DNA of 64,000 nt from Aquarana catesbeiana (lineage: Eukaryota > Chordata > Amphibia > Anura > Ranidae). The stretch is taken from NCBI RefSeq assembly GCF_042186555.1, contig NC_133332.1, positions 205,064,609 through 205,128,608 on the forward strand, read 5' to 3'. Below, piece after piece: positions 1-10,343 of this stretch (its first letter is position 1; every line of letters starts with the position of its first letter). The notes beneath the pieces are model-generated. The model did no database searches. It was not told the origin of the DNA and saw nothing but the letters and a program-made list of their open reading frames with translations. Position numbers and translations under genes: made by a program.

Positions 1-427
1 GGCTGTACTTCTGTGGTTCACAGGAGTGCAGTTTGTTCTGCACTCCTGTGACCCGTTTTTCAGAAGACAGCGGGCTGAGGTCACAGAGCCGGTCCAGGCT
101 CAGGCAAGATCACGACAATGGAGTCGGGATCTGCCCACATGCCTGGACCAGCACTCCGCTCAGCCTCTCAGCGACTTGCTGAGAGACTGAGCTGGTGGCT
201 CCTGCCCCCTCCACAGCCCAGCGCTCCAGCGAGCGTGGGGGGGGGATAGTGCAGAGCAGAGAGCTGCTGACTTACAGTCTCAGTGTTGAAGGTGCCGGGG
301 GACAGATGCAGCATCGTACCGAGCATCCAGCTAAGTAAATAGGATTCTTCAAAAAATAAAAAATAAACCCATACAGCTTTTAACTGTGTGTGCTGGGTGG
401 CAACTAGATACTAATAATATGGAATTT
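1..427. other. Unclassified repeat-like flank with a perfect hairpin
   Basis: No gene is visible. Positions 19-31 and 38-50 are a perfect 13-bp inverted repeat around a 6-base loop. A second, weaker fold lies around 165-195 (ctcagcctctcagc / gctgagagactgag). Such hairpins are common in amphibian interspersed repeats, so this is probably part of one, but I cannot assign a family or ends. Confidence 0.35.
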
Positions 428-432
428 CCATA

Positions 433-1907
433 TGTACCACTGACCCCCGAAGGAGCTGCTGATATATTTGGGCCTGTACTCTGCTTTGTGTCCCCCCGGA
501 ATATCTCAGTCCCCCTGACACAGCTGTGGTGTAATAGTGTGCAATCAAAGCGGAATCATAAAGGCAAGTTCACAATACTCAATATTATATACTTGCCTGT
601 AGTTACCTTACCCTCCTCTTGGCTGGTGATGAAGAGTAAAACAACACTCACACAGTTATACTTGAATAACAACCTTATTTACTGTAGTTGTATTAGAAAG
701 GTTAAACTACAATGGTTGTACTGTCAGACCAACATAGTCTGACAGACAACTAAACTTTACAAAGGTACAATACAGGTGTATAATGTCTGAAGTAATATAT
801 GAGAAGTATAACAAAGTAAATAAGATACCGTCAGAGTGAGTGTATCTCACTCTAAGCACTGTCCTACTTCCTACGCGCTTAAAGCTATACTAAATCAAAC
901 GACCAACTTGATTATGTATAATACAACACTAGGGAGCTCCCTCCTGTAATATCACACCCCCCTGATATAGTAAAATAACCCAAGGCATTATATGTTACTT
1001 AACAGTCCTTCTTCATCTTCTTTTCTTCTGCTAGCAACAAGGTAATTTTGTAATCCAAGGGTTAATGATTCCTTAACAAAGTAACCTGATATATAAAGCA
1101 AAGTCCTGATGCAGCAGAGCTATAACTAACTTTGATGCAGTGACTTAGTGTTGAATCCTCTTGACTTTGCCTGTGGGACTACAGGTCGCAGCAACTCTGT
1201 CTTGTGTAAACTGATGTATGAAAGTGCGTCAAGAAACTTGTGGGCCTCAGCCCTCTCACCCAACCAGGACAATGCTGTCAGGAGACTCCGCTCTGGTGTG
1301 CCGGGTTCGTCCTCCGCAGTATCTCAGTTCGTTTGCTGTGGCCACACCGCCACGCTGTACCACTTGACAGACGATCAGGAGTCCTCGGTTACCTTCTTCA
1401 AGGGTCTCTGGAATGATCACACTGCTGCTCCAGCACGCTGTGATGTAAGGCTGGATCAAAGACTGCTCACAGATGACCGGGAGTCCTCGGTTACCTCCTT
1501 CAAGGGTCTCTGGATCGATCACACTGCTGCTTCAGCACACTGTGATCTAAGGCAGGATCGCTGGCTGCTGTTCTGCTCCGCACAGGGTAGGCCGCACTGG
1601 GCTGGGGACCTCACACAGATCCTCCCAGGCTGGCCATGCGTCTCCAAGAGACTTAAGATGGCCGCTCCCAGTCTTTTTATAAGCTTCCCATAATGCAGTT
1701 CTGCTCCCCAAGGATCATGGGAGTCACTGTGCATTGTGGGCAGGTCAAGTTAATGTCCAGATATAAACAAACAAAAACTTCCAAGTCAACTTGAAAAGTG
1801 AAAATAAAATAAAGATTCAGTCCTTTTGCACTTTGGCCGCTATATGGCACCGGAGGATAAGATATAACATTAACATTAAGTTACATCAAAAATGTGTCCC
1901 CGCTACA
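433..1907 (-). mobile_element. Solo LTR (ERV/LTR-retrotransposon type), copy 1
   Basis: On the plus strand the segment starts TGTACCAC and ends CCGCTACA, so read on the minus strand it starts TGTAGCGGG and has the TG...CA ends of an LTR. It is flanked by the 4-bp duplication CATA (429-432 and 1908-1911). Minus-strand LTR signals are present: a TATA-like box near 1673-1682 and a weak AATAAA-like site near 672-678. The outer ends match the segment at 62037-63171 (shared motif CCCCCGAAGGAGC next to the plus-strand start, TGTAGC/GCTACA ends, also a 4-bp duplication). No coding interior adjoins it, so it reads as a solo LTR. 4-bp duplications are typical of gamma/epsilon-type retroviruses, which is an inference here. 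The open frames at 386-742, 1148-1693 and their antisense partners resemble no protein I know and I treat them as chance. Confidence 0.65.
1379..1582. repeat. Two-unit tandem duplication, period 102 bp, inside solo LTR 1
   Basis: The block starting gagtcctcggttacc at 1379 recurs at 1481 with few changes, including the shared cttcaagggtctctgga and cactgctgct motifs. It probably explains part of the extra length of this LTR (1475 bp) over the related one at 62037-63171 (1135 bp). Confidence 0.75.
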
Positions 1908-2002
1908 CATATAACATGGAATTAGCATATAACATGGTTTTGCAAAAGGGGGTAGGAAATGGATGTTCCATGTACTCATTTTTTGTACCTGCTACAAAGA
2001 AT

Positions 2003-2815
2003 TTTGCCTGTGTGGGTGGGGCCACTCGCCCTTTCGCATACGTGTGCGTTCATCATTGCCCAGGACCATGCAGGCTCTGCATTCATGTGAGAATCATTAT
2101 GGAGGTTCCCTGACTTAGAGAGGAGCCGTACACTGTGTGCAGCAAAAAATATACAGAGTCCTTCTGTAAAGTCCTGTTCCCTGTCACTACACACTTTTCT
2201 CTTGCTGGATATTGCATTTAGGAGGGACACCACTGAGCCCGTGCCCCCTCCTCCAGTCCAGCGTACCTCTGCGACCTCACTGCCAGTGACAGAACTGGAA
2301 TCCCACCATGCACCTAGCGCGGACTTAATGGATGCACTTACTTAATTTCTTCTGTACCATGCGGCTAAGCTGTGGGTCTCTGTAACACGGGTTCACTCCT
2401 GATACCTTCAGGGCACTGACCGCTGGGGAGGGAGCCAAATTACTTACCTTACCTTCTGTGGCAAAGTCCAATAAATAAACTCCAGTGTGATATAACCCTA
2501 ACTAACTAAATTAAACTGGCCAGGCATACCTTCACAAGGTGATAGTCTACAAATGGCACCTTACATCTTTGGCAGTATTCCGATCTTCTGGTGTCTTACT
2601 GAGCACAGCAATTCCTCTCAGTGTCCCATGGTGGTTACAGCATCTCCAAGAGATCCCGAACTTGGTCTTCCCTCTCTATTAATATCACAGGGTAAACAGG
2701 CAAAGCCCAAAGAGCCTGGGAACTGAGGCGCTAGTAGTTGACCGCTTCCCAACTTGGGCAAGCCAACTACCTAAATAATACACTTGTAGGCAACCTGCAT
2801 ACACTTCCCCTCCCA
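2003..2815 (+). repeat. Diverged direct repeat, copy A
   Basis: Two blocks of this segment recur in the same order and orientation at 4012-4545: about 2003-2190 (ggaccatg, tcatgtgagaatca, ccctgacttagag) and about 2560-2815 (tttggcagta, ccgatcttc, aatacacttgtaggcaacc). The middle of copy A (about 2220-2560) is missing or replaced in copy B. No coding capacity is recognised. Terminal inverted repeats are not obvious, so I cannot tell a dispersed element from a local duplication. Confidence 0.6.
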
Positions 2816-4011
2816 TTTTCGTTAGCTGTCCTGGCTATGACTACTCCCCGAATAAACATATATATCAAACAGTAACAATACAAAATTGTCATAAAAAGTG
2901 CCATACAAGAAAATTAAAACAACACACACACAAGGTAGCAGAGTTTCTGAGTTAAATGTAAAATGGCAAATTGGGGAAGGAGATTCACTCACCAATGGTA
3001 GGGAGCTTCCTTCCAATTTGATGAATTACTGGGTAAAAATACCTGGGCTTTACTAGTTCTACATGGTCCATAAAGATATGGTGTCCAATATTCTACTCTC
3101 GGTTTAGCCGATGGAACTCCGCTGCATGTTCATTTTAAAGCCGGAAATCTTGGAGGGGCTCTGGCACCGCAGCTTCTCCCAGATGGCTCTGCAGGAATGT
3201 GCACCCATACATTTTCGTGACATAAGAGACAAAGTACATTTGCAGGTGAGACAACCGGTTAAGTTTTCTCCAACGGGCAGGATCAGAAAGAACTTAGGGG
3301 GAGATGGCAGATCTTTCTTGCTACTCCAGAACACCAAGACATATACATATATCTCCTTGGAGGTAGACACTGGCTCGGGCAGTTCATCCATGACCAGGGC
3401 TGTAGAAGGGGTTGAGACACAAGGCTGCAGGATGGCAAGATCTGTAGGCTCAGGGACGGGAGAGTCCAGTATGGATGTGCCAGTACTGTCCGGAGTGTCC
3501 CCAGTAGGCAGAGCTGACAGACGATCCCAGCAATGTGACAACAGTCTGGTCAGGTAGCACCTGAGGGGGTGAATGTGTATCTTTCCATATGGGTAACTCT
3601 CCTAGCTCAAGTGTAGAGGTCGGCAGCTCAACTCTGGGTCTGGTGGGGGATGCCGACTTGAGAAGGCTCATTGCTGCTGTTAGCAGATCCTAGAGAGGGT
3701 GGAAAGGACTGTAGGGATTCCAGAACAGGCAGTTGAGGCTTCTCTGAAGCAGCAGGATAACTGGGTGTAGCAGAAGGGACCCACAGCATGGACTCCTGGT
3801 TCGGTTGATATATACACCCCTTATCAGGATTCCAGCCAGTCTGACAACAGTTCCTTATGCAGGAGCCAATTCCAAAGTTTGATACAAAAGTCAGATGTTA
3901 CGTTGCTGGGTAAGCATGGACATGTTTCAACTATCTACAGCCATGGTCTCTTTAGTGGTGGTCTTCAGCTGCATTAGATAGGTGTCTCCTGCCGACTTCG
4001 CCAAGTTGTGG
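2816..4011. other. Unclassified DNA between the direct repeats
   Basis: Nothing here is supported as a gene. Open frames of 145-148 codons exist on both strands over the same bases (3104-3557), which argues against coding. About 3545-3612 (cacctgagggggtgaa, gtaactctcct) matches 4178-4245 in copy B of the direct repeat, so part of this stretch belongs to the same repeated module. A short CA-type run lies at 2920-2933. Confidence 0.4.
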
Positions 4012-4545
4012 GCAGGGTCACCTTTTGCGCATGTGTGCACTTGTCAATACCCGGGACCAGGCGGGGACCATGTTCATGTGAGAATCAAACATTATAGCGG
4101 TTACCCGACTTAGAGATTAGCTGTACACTATGGACAGGAAAAAATAAGTCCGGCTGTAAATCACAGCATACAATGGTCTGTTCAAGTGGCACCTGAGGGG
4201 GTGAAAGTGTATCCCATATAGGTAACTCTCCTTGTTCACGCACAGAGTCCATAACTGATGTCTTCCAGGATTTGGCAGTACTCCGATCTTCCAGTGTCTT
4301 CCGACAGACTACTGGGCCCAGCAATCCCTCTTAATGTCCCATGGTGATTATGGCATCTCCAAGAGCAGGCAAACTCTGGAACCCGACCTTTCCCCACTAT
4401 TTATATTACATGGTGGACAGGCAGGGCCCAAAAAGTCAGAGAACTGAGGTGCTGGCAGTTAACCTCTTTCCCAGCCTGGGTAAGCCAAATACCTAACTAA
4501 TACACTTGTAGGCAACCTTCCCACACTTCTTCACTTGTTTAAAAT
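4012..4545 (+). repeat. Diverged direct repeat, copy B
   Basis: Colinear with copy A at 2003-2815, with about 280 bp less sequence. Shared anchors include tcatgtgagaatca, gacttagaga, ctccgatcttc, gtcccatggtg and acttgtaggcaacc. It also carries the block seen at 3545-3612. No gene. Confidence 0.6.
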
Positions 4546-5592
4546 CCATGGCCTTTAAGGATATTGTGTATTATGTACACCCCCTGGATGCTGCCTTTAC
4601 AGTGGGGTTAAAGCATGGGGTTTTATCGCCACCCCCCCAAACCGAGTAAATGAGCCCTAAGTGTATGAGATCTAGCCACAACACTCACATTCCACATTTC
4701 CTCGAAGGCTTCATGCTATGTACACCAGTTTTTGTTTTCTCCAGCTGTATGTTACAGCAGAATTTGCAGTTGGTCAGACTAAGCAATTTTTTGCAACTCT
4801 TTAGTGCTTCCGTGTTGGTGATCCCCTGCATTGTATCCTGGCCATTGATAGTTTTTTTTTTTTCGTTCAGACAGTGCTGAAAACAAAAAAAAAAAGAATT
4901 CCTTCATCTATGCAATTGACAGGGATGGAGGAACTGCCCCCACTGGGGCATTGTATTTCGACCGAGGGACCCTCCACTGTCAGAATACACTGATCATAAC
5001 TTGCACCCACTGATGAACAGAAGTTTTTCAGCTTATCTGTGTGACAGAAGTCAATCTAATGATTGACTTCTATGGGACAGTTTAGGCTACATGCAGATTG
5101 ATATTCGGGCAGTCCCTGCTGAACCGGACAAATTTCGATCTGTCTGTGGCCAAATTTATTTTCTTATTCTTAAGAGACAGTAGAGGAGCCCAGCAAGGTC
5201 TTCTTCGGCATGAATCAGGTTGGGGTGCTGTATGTAAACTACACTGATTGTAAACGAAAAGATTCAATTCCTTTGTCAAAAATGTGTTGTAAGAGTATAC
5301 TGTCACTAAGTATCTGTGAAAATTGTACTGTTCCATATTGGTTTTAGGGCATCCTCATCAAGTATATTATTTAAAGAATTTGTATATTTTTAATTTTGCC
5401 TTTAAAGTCGCTTAACCACTTAAAGACCACCAGAGATCCTCGTCCCGTTGTACATTATTTTTAAAAATGTTACATTGGTACAGCTTCCCATGTTTTTTTT
5501 TTTTTTTACTGGAGTTTAGCTATTAGCCTTACAAATGGCTGCAATCGACTATCAAGATTTATTCCCTGTAGACTTCAATGAGATTTGCCATT
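4546..5592. other. No gene seen; small hairpin and a possible TTAA-element end
   Basis: No coding frame has recognisable content. 5046-5055 and 5062-5071 form a 10-bp hairpin (agaagtcaat/attgacttct). At about 5413 the sequence TTAACCACTTAAAGACC resembles the left ends of the TTAA-flanked elements near 40.1 and 45.1 kb, but no matching right end was found, so a truncated copy is only possible. Confidence 0.3.
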
Positions 5593-6087
5593 AAAGTGTT
5601 ACTAAACCTAAAAACATTCTTTAACTTAATGCATTGCCTGCATTAAGGTAAAAAACGTTTTCAGTGTCCCTGTGCCCCCCCACCCCCTTCCCTGTGTGAA
5701 GCGGAAGAGAGGGGAGAAGAGATCAGCGCTGTGCAGGGCTGCATCTTTTCTCCCCTTACTTCCTCCTAACACTGTATTCGAGCTGCAGCAGGAGCCATCG
5801 GCTCTTGCTGCTGTCAGAGGAAGTGGGGGGGCAGGCCTAAGTCCCGCTGTGTAAGTCTATGGAGCGCTGCTCTGTAGATACACAGCTCAGGAGCACGGGG
5901 AATACCTCTTACAATAGCCAGCAGCTGGCTATGGTAGTCCTGCAGAAGAAGAGGAGGAGCCAAGATCGAGGCATGGGACTCCAGAAGTGGAGGATCGGGG
6001 CCACTTTGTGCAATACCACTGCACAGAGCAGGTAAGTATAACATGTTTGTTATTTAATTAAAAAAAAATAGAGTTTAGTAACCCTTT
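5593..6087. mobile_element. Short inverted-repeat element (MITE-like), about 495 bp
   Basis: Terminal inverted repeats AAAGTGTTACTAAACC (from 5593) and GAGTTTAGTAACCCTTT (ending 6087) match at most positions after reverse complementing. There is no coding capacity; the two 60-76 codon open frames inside are not recognisable. The target duplication is unclear, so the superfamily is not assigned. Confidence 0.6.
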
Positions 6088-6139
6088 TCAGTTCAGGTTT
6101 GCCAAATTTTCAACAGGATTTAATGAACTGTTGACGAAT

Positions 6140-6423
6140 CGTACCCAGACAAGTTTAGAGTTTACATGTTCTCCCTGTGTCTGCAGGGGTTACCCCCGGT
6201 TACTCTGGTTTCCTCCCCACACTCCAAAAGACATGCTGGCAGGTTAATTGAAAAAACTGTCTAATTTGGCCCTAGAATGTGTATGTATGAAGGTGAGTTA
6301 GGGACCTTACATTGTAAGCTCCTTGAGGGCAGGGACCGATGTGAATGTACTGTATATTATATGTGTAATGCGCTGCGTAAATTAACAGCGCTACATAAGT
6401 ACCTGTAATAAATAATACAGTAA
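6140..6423 (+). mobile_element. 3' end of an L2-clade LINE (or SINE with an L2 tail)
   Basis: The segment contains the conserved block attgtaagctccttgaggg(cagggac), upstream tcctccccacactccaaaag and acatgctggcaggttaatt, and a tail ending in (aataaata). This order is what I know from the 3' ends of vertebrate L2-type LINEs. There is no reverse transcriptase upstream, so the copy is 5'-truncated as usual. Its tail abuts the target site of the hAT element at 6432. Confidence 0.65.
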
Positions 6424-6703
6424 TCATATAGCAGGCATGTCCAAAGTCCGGCCCGTGGGCCAATCGCGGCCCGCGTTCCGGTTTCGGACGGTGATTTTGA
6501 CATATATATCTTTTGTGGCCCCCAACGAATCCCCGAGCGCCGGGGGCCACAAAAGATAAATGCTGGCTGCCTTGGAGGGGACGGGACGAGCGCCGTACAT
6601 ACAGGAGTATTTTCTGTTTACATGGCGTCCTGTGTAAAAGTAAGTCCTGTCTCTTGCGCTGCCATTGGACAACCGTTCTGTCCATCACAGGAGGCGGGAC
6701 TTT

Positions 6704-7252
6704 CAATGGAGTGGGTGCTGCATTAATGACAATGGAGTGGGTGCTGCATTAATGACAATGGAGTGGGTGCTGCATTAATGACAATGGAGTGGGTGCTGCC
6801 TTAATGGCAATGGAGTGGGTGCTGCATTAATGGCAATGGAATGGGTACTGCATTCATGGCAATGGAGTGGGTGCTGCATTCATGGCAATGGAGTGGGTGC
6901 CGCATTCATGGCAATATGGTGGGTGCTGCATTCATGGCAATACGGTGGGTGCTGCATTCATGGCAATACGGTGGGTGCTGCATTCATGGCAATACGGTGG
7001 GTGCTGCATTCATGGCAATACGGTGGGTGCTGCATTCATGGCAATACAGTGGGTGCTGCATTCATGGCAATGGAGTGGGTGCTGCATTCATGGCAATACG
7101 GTGGGTGCTGCATTCATGGAAATGGAGTGGGTGCTGCATTACTGGCAATACAGTGGGTGCTGCATTACTGGCAATACAGTGGGTGCTGCATTACTGGCAA
7201 TACGGTGGGTGCTGAATTCATGGCAATACGGTGGGTGCTGCATTCATGGCAC
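6704..7252 (+). repeat. 26-bp minisatellite, about 21 units
   Basis: The unit is close to caatacggtgggtgctgcattcatgg. It shifts from aatgacaatggag variants on the left to tcatggcaatacgg in the middle and tactggcaatacag near the right, which suggests stepwise expansion of unit types. Because 26 is not a multiple of three and the unit has no stop in any plus frame, all three plus frames stay open (124-147 codons). Those frames are by-products of the repeat. Confidence 0.93.
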
Positions 7253-7257
7253 TTGTA

Positions 7258-7405
7258 AGGCTGCAGATGGGCACTGATTAGGCTGCAATGATGGGCACTG
7301 ACCCTTATTTTGCTTCACAGTTCTTTATTTAAAATTTAAGATTTCTTCCTGAAACTTCCTTTTTAAAAGTTAAGGTGCATATTATAAGCCGATTAAATAC
7401 GGTAT
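7258..7405 (+). repeat. Degenerate right arm of the CCGTATTTATCGG-type MITE inside the hAT element
   Basis: The order ggctgcaatgatgggca, two cttcct-type blocks, aaggtgcatattataagccg and attaaatacggta parallels the right arm of the MITE at 45417-46227, which ends ggggtgcgtgttatacgccg ... ataaatacgg. The matching left terminal repeat was not found in the hAT element. I infer an old, partly deleted copy of that MITE inserted into the hAT progenitor, its minisatellite then expanding. Confidence 0.55.
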
Positions 7406-7619
7406 ATTCAAATAACACACCCAAGCTCATCTCTTCACCACACACAGCCACAAAGGCAAGAGAAATCTTGTTGGGCAGTGTATTAGTGCTCGGACGGATG
7501 CACTTAGACCAAATTTTAATGGTTTAAAGAATGTCAGGCAAAATGGTCGGCCCTCAAGCATGTTCACTTCATCAAATCTGGCCCTCTTTGAAAAAAGTTT
7601 GGACACCTCTGTCATATAG

Positions 7620-7987
7620 GCTTTGGGAGGTGAATAAAGCCCCACATTCCTATAGAATGTACAATAACACTAAGTAAAAAATATGGGACTTTACGTTGCT
7701 CAATATCTCAGGAATTAAGCAAAAAACGATTTAAAAAATCTTTTATTGGTTTACAAAAGATGAGGAATTTCATCAAATCCCAGAGGATTAGAAACAATAA
7801 GCAATAAAGCTTGTGCCAGACACAAATCTGCCACAAAACCCCCTTGATATAACAGTACCAGAAAAATAATATGGACGATTACAGATCCATATAAAGACTG
7901 CTAGGTCGAGGCAACTGTGGTCTCTAGACGTTTCGCTGTTATAGCTTCAGCAGAAGAATTAGTGTGCTGGTAATAAGAATAAGAATA
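7620..7987. other. Unclassified AT-rich repeat-like segment
   Basis: No gene. It contains tttattggtttacaaaa and the motif gacgtttcgctgttatagcttcagcag, similar in layout to the segment around 30060-30230 (gggtttatttcaaacc ... catgtttcggactagaggtccttc). The shared layout suggests a common element type that I cannot name with confidence. Confidence 0.3.
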
Positions 7988-7989
7988 TA

Positions 7990-9623
7990 CAGTGGGGACG
8001 GAAAGTATTCAGACCCCCTTAAATTTTTCACTCTTTGTTACATTGCAGCCATTTGCTAAAATCATTTAAGTTCATTTTTTTTCCTCATTAATGTACACAC
8101 AGCACCCCATATTGACAGAAAAACACAGAATTGTTGACATTTTTGCAGATTTATTAAAAAAGAAAAACTGAAATATCACATGGTCCTAAGTATTCAGACC
8201 CTTTACTGTGACACTCATATATTTAACTCAGGTGCTGTCCATTTCTTCTGATCATCCTTGAGATGGTTCTACGCCCTCATTTGAGTCCAGCTGTGTTTGA
8301 TTATACTGATTGGACTTGATTGGGAAAGCCACATACCTGTCTATATACGACCTTACAGCTCACAGTGCATGTCAGAGCAAATGAGAATCATGGGGTCAAA
8401 GGAACTGCCTGAAGAGCTCAGAGACAGAATTGTGGCAAGGCACAGATCTGGCCAAGGTTACAAAAAAATTTCTGCTGCACTTAGAGTTCCTAAGAGCACA
8501 GTGGCCTCCATAATCCTTAAATGGAAGACGTTTGGGATGACCAGAACCCTTCCTAGAGCTGGACGTCCGGCCAAACTGAGCTATCGGGGGAGAAGAGCCT
8601 TTGTGAGAGAGGTAAAGAAGAACACAAAGATCACTGTGGTTGAGCTCCAGAGATGCAGTCGGGAGATGGGAGAAAGTTGTAGAAAGTCAACCATCACTGC
8701 AGCCCTCCACCAGTCGGGGCTTTATGGCAGAGTGGCCCGATGGAATCCTCTCCTCAGTGCAAGACACATGAAAGCCCGCATGGAGTTTGCTAAAAAAACA
8801 CCTGAAGGACTCCAAGATGGTGAGAAATAAGATTCTTTGGTCTGATGAGACCAAGATAGAACGTTTTGGCCTTAATTCTAAGCGGTATGTGTGGAGAAAA
8901 CCAGGCACTGCTCATCACCTGTCCAATACAGTCCCAACAGTGAAGCATGGTGGTGGCAGCATCATGCTGTAGGGGTGTTTTTCAGCTGCAGGGACAGGTT
9001 GACTGGTTGCAATCGAGGGAAAGATGAATGGGGCCAAGTAAAGGGAAATCCTGGACGAAAACCTTCTCCATAGTGCTCAGGACCTCAGACTGGGCCGAAG
9101 GTTTCCCTTCCAACAAGACAATGACCCTAAGCACACAGCTAAAATAATGGAGTGGCTTCACAACAACTCCGTGACTGTTCTTGAATGGCACAGCCAGAGC
9201 CCTGACTTAAACCCAATTGAACATCTCTGGAGAGACCTAAAAATGGCTGTCCACCAACGTTTACCATCCAACCTGACAGAACTGGAGAGGATCTGCAAGG
9301 AGGAATGGCAGAGGATCCCCAAATCCAGGTGTGAAAAACTTGTTGCATCTTTCCCAAAAAGACTTATGCCTGTATTAGATCAAAAGGGTACTTCTGCTAA
9401 ATACTGAGCAAAGGGTCTGAATACTTAGGACCATGTGATATTTCAGTTTTTCTGTTTTAATAAATCTGCAAAAATGTCAACAATTCTGTGTTTTTCTGTC
9501 AATATGGGGTGCTGTGTGTACATTAATGAGGAGAAAAATGAACTTAAATGATTTTAGCAAATGGCTGCAATATAACAAAGAGTGAAAAATTTAAGGGGGT
9601 CTGAATACTTTCCGTCCCCACTG
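7990..9623 (+). mobile_element. Tc1-like DNA transposon, family A, copy 1 (complete ends, dead gene)
   Basis: The element starts CAGTGGGGACGGAAAGTATT and ends with its inverse (CCGTCCCCACTG), with TA at both junctions (7988-7989, 9624-9625). The terminal repeats are long (about 7990-8206 and 9410-9623). Each contains an outer and an inner direct repeat of aagtattcagaccc, the IR/DR layout of many vertebrate Tc1 elements. The total of 1634 bp is normal for Tc1. A second copy of the family is at 45186-47614. Confidence 0.95.
8369..9407 (+). pseudogene. Tc1-like transposase (frameshifted, two stops)
   Basis: A Tc1/mariner transposase cuts and pastes the element at TA sites. From the ATG at 8369 (MSEQMRIM...) the paired-like helix-turn-helix DNA-binding region is readable (ELRDRIVARHRSGQGYKKI; STVASIILKW), followed by an AT-hook-like PRAGRPAKLS. 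At a run of seven A's at 8792-8798 the frame shifts. In the new frame the DDE domain follows with WSDET, the block GGGSIML, QQDNDPKHTA and SPDLNPIEHLW, giving the D, D and E residues. In-frame stops lie at 8970-8972 (TAG, at the Trp of the WGCF block) and 9039-9041 (TAA). The ORF upstream of 8369 lies in the terminal repeat and is not coding. Total size (about 340 codons) fits the family. It cannot make an active enzyme. Confidence 0.92.
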
Positions 9624-9632
9624 TATATATAT

Positions 9633-10340
9633 TGTAATAGCGAGAGTCCCTGTCTCTGGGAAAAGGGGGTTGAGAAAGGGACACAGAGTTTGCATATCTG
9701 TGGATTGCAGAGCTACAAAGCATAGGTTTGAAAAGCAGAGAACTGCTCTGGCAGCTTTCTCCAGATCTTGCTATTTCCGGATGGGGCTGTGTAGTTTGGA
9801 GATCCCTCAGAGTCTTGGGTGGGACAGGATCTCCAACCCTGTGTCCGGGTCTTGTGGATAGCCAGCAGGGCGTGTGCCCAGGTGCACAGCCCATATAATG
9901 AGGGACTGGTGATGGAAGGTGGAGTGTGAGCAGCTTGCTGCTGCTGTTTGAAGACAAACCTGTGTTTGGAGAGTGGTCTGCCCTATGGGAGACTGTAGCC
10001 TGTGTAAGGGGGTTTCTTTGCCCAGGGACTGGGAAAGGCTGGCCAGCCTTGAGAGTCGGGAAGACTACGGAAGCCAGTGAGACCTGGGGCTGGAAAGAAT
10101 CAACTCTGTTGAGAGCAAGCAGAGGAACTGCTGACAAGAGAGAGCCCGTGGCTTGGTATGTTTTCATTTGAGTGCTTAATGAGGTTAAACCCCTGCGTGG
10201 GATTTCTGGATGGACTTTTGTTTTGTTTTTTCCCTTTGATAAACGTGGGCTACCAGGCCCTTAACTATAAATGCCTGTCTGATGTGGACTCACTGCACAA
10301 AAATGCATCTATCCACTTGAGCTAAACACCCCAATATCAC
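9633..10340 (+). repeat. 5' LTR of the 9.6-14.8 kb element
   Basis: Begins TGTAATAGCGAGAGTCCC and ends CCCCAATATCA(C). A TATA-like catataatg lies near 9891-9899. The polyadenylation signal is mutated (GATAAA near 10238) compared with AATAAA in the right LTR. Confidence 0.92.
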
Positions 10341-10343
10341 AAG

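Larger units (their letters stand above)
6432..7611. mobile_element. Non-autonomous hAT element with perfect 8-bp target duplication
   Basis: The left end CAGGCATGTCCAAAGTCCGG and the reverse complement of the right end (CAGAGGTGTCCAAACTTT) are a hAT-type terminal inverted pair. The exact 8-bp duplication tcatatag flanks it at 6424-6431 and 7612-7619; 8 bp is the hAT signature. There is no transposase. The interior is a 26-bp minisatellite followed by a tail that matches the right arm of the MITE at 45417-46227. Confidence 0.88.

Noticed and set aside
386..742. 118-codon ORF near the window start
   Set aside because: It crosses the boundary of the solo LTR at 433 and has no homology I recognise.
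3104..3557. Overlapping 145-148 codon ORFs on opposite strands
   Set aside because: No recognisable domain; part of the stretch belongs to a repeated non-coding module. Mirror-strand openness is common by chance in GC-balanced DNA.
5413..5592. Fifth TTAA-flanked element
   Set aside because: Only the left-end motif is seen; no GTGGTTAA-type partner within a plausible distance, so it is kept only as a possible fragment.
6815..7277. Three overlapping plus-strand ORFs of 124-147 codons with Trp/Cys/His-rich repeats
   Set aside because: The 26-bp unit lacks stops in all three plus frames and is not a multiple of three, so every frame stays open and cycles through the same peptides. No start context or homology supports coding.
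9544..10167. 207-codon minus-strand ORF
   Set aside because: It runs antisense through a Tc1 terminal repeat and into the 5' LTR of another element; the homologous 3' LTR gives only a partial counterpart in another arrangement.
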